A stretch of DNA of 5,958 nucleotides from Casp-actino8 sp037147055 (GTDB taxonomy: Bacteria > Actinomycetota > Acidimicrobiia > Acidimicrobiales > Ilumatobacteraceae), in contig JBAWVW010000093.1 in the NCBI GenBank assembly GCA_037147055.1, forward strand, positions 1 through 5,958, written 5' to 3'. A program made the translations under genes and the position numbers. The notes beneath the pieces were generated by a model. The model did no database searches. It worked only from the letters and a program-made list of their open reading frames with translations, and was not told the DNA's origin. Of the stretch, positions 5,887 to 5,958 are shown piece by piece. Each line of letters starts with the position of its first letter. Within the stretch, counting starts at the first letter, position 1.

Positions 5887-5958
5887 AGTTGAGTGTGGGG
5901 TCGCTTGGGCAGTCAGCCAACCAACTGGCTTCACCTTTTTGACGGCGCAAAACTGTTT
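5885..5958 (-). CDS. Possible C-terminal end of a convergent gene (doubtful)
   Basis: On the minus strand one frame is open from the window edge to a TAG at 5887-5885, giving 23 codons. The end reads RRQKGEASWLADCPSDPTLN, a mixed, protein-like sequence containing Trp, Cys and charged residues. If real, a neighbouring gene converges on pheT with about 20 bases between the stop codons, and the weak hairpin and T-run at 5915-5940 would lie inside its coding region. A second minus frame and one + strand frame from GTG 5893 are also open here, so openness alone proves nothing. I do not recognise a family. Confidence 0.25.
   Translation of the reverse strand, partial: TVLRRQKGEASWLADCPSDPTLN
5915..5940 (+). 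terminator. Weak candidate terminator after pheT
   Basis: AGCCA at 5915-5919 pairs with TGGCT at 5926-5930 around a six-base loop. After four more bases comes TTTTT at 5936-5940, about 50 bases past the pheT stop. The stem is short and separated from the T-run, so a functional factor-independent terminator is only possible, not likely. No better candidate is present between pheT and the window edge. Transcription may instead end beyond the window or through Rho. Confidence 0.3.

Overview
The window carries a bacterial translation-gene cluster on the + strand in the order infC (IF3) - rpmI (L35) - rplT (L20) - SpoU/TrmH-family RNA 2'-O-methyltransferase - pheS - pheT. A truncated gene reads away from it at the left edge (- strand), and a doubtful gene end reads toward it at the right edge. 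I see no mobile element, phage gene, CRISPR array, tRNA or rRNA. Base composition is moderate, roughly half G+C by eye, and looks even throughout.

Likely source: an actinobacterium (Actinomycetota). The clues are a TrmH-type methyltransferase gene between rplT and pheS (as in Mycobacterium, where the gene is called tsnR), a long acidic C-terminal tail on IF3, and GTG or other non-ATG starts. The moderate G+C would suit an Acidimicrobiia-like or freshwater lineage better than Streptomyces or Mycobacterium. That lineage call is inference, not proof.

Layout: 1-200 is the 5' part of a small - strand gene. 201-439 is a divergent intergenic region and presumed infC leader, with several short perfect hairpins. 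440-1090 is infC, which has no ATG, GTG or TTG that keeps its conserved N-terminus and therefore appears to start at AUA. 1125-1322 is rpmI and 1377-1733 is rplT. About 1705-2514 is the methyltransferase. 2511-3512 is pheS, overlapping the methyltransferase by ATGA. 3522-5864 is pheT. 5865-5958 is a short tail region.

The genes supply one initiation factor, two 50S proteins, a probable rRNA/tRNA ribose methylase and both subunits of phenylalanyl-tRNA synthetase. Short gaps and overlaps, with no terminator seen between genes, suggest cotranscription. The gene content is ordinary housekeeping. The part most worth a second look is the infC leader: an AUA start, a 7-codon upstream reading frame whose UAG overlaps that AUA, and a nested stem that covers part of that frame's Shine-Dalgarno (SD) sequence. 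Together these would fit translational autoregulation by IF3 and/or L20. I did not find a novel system.
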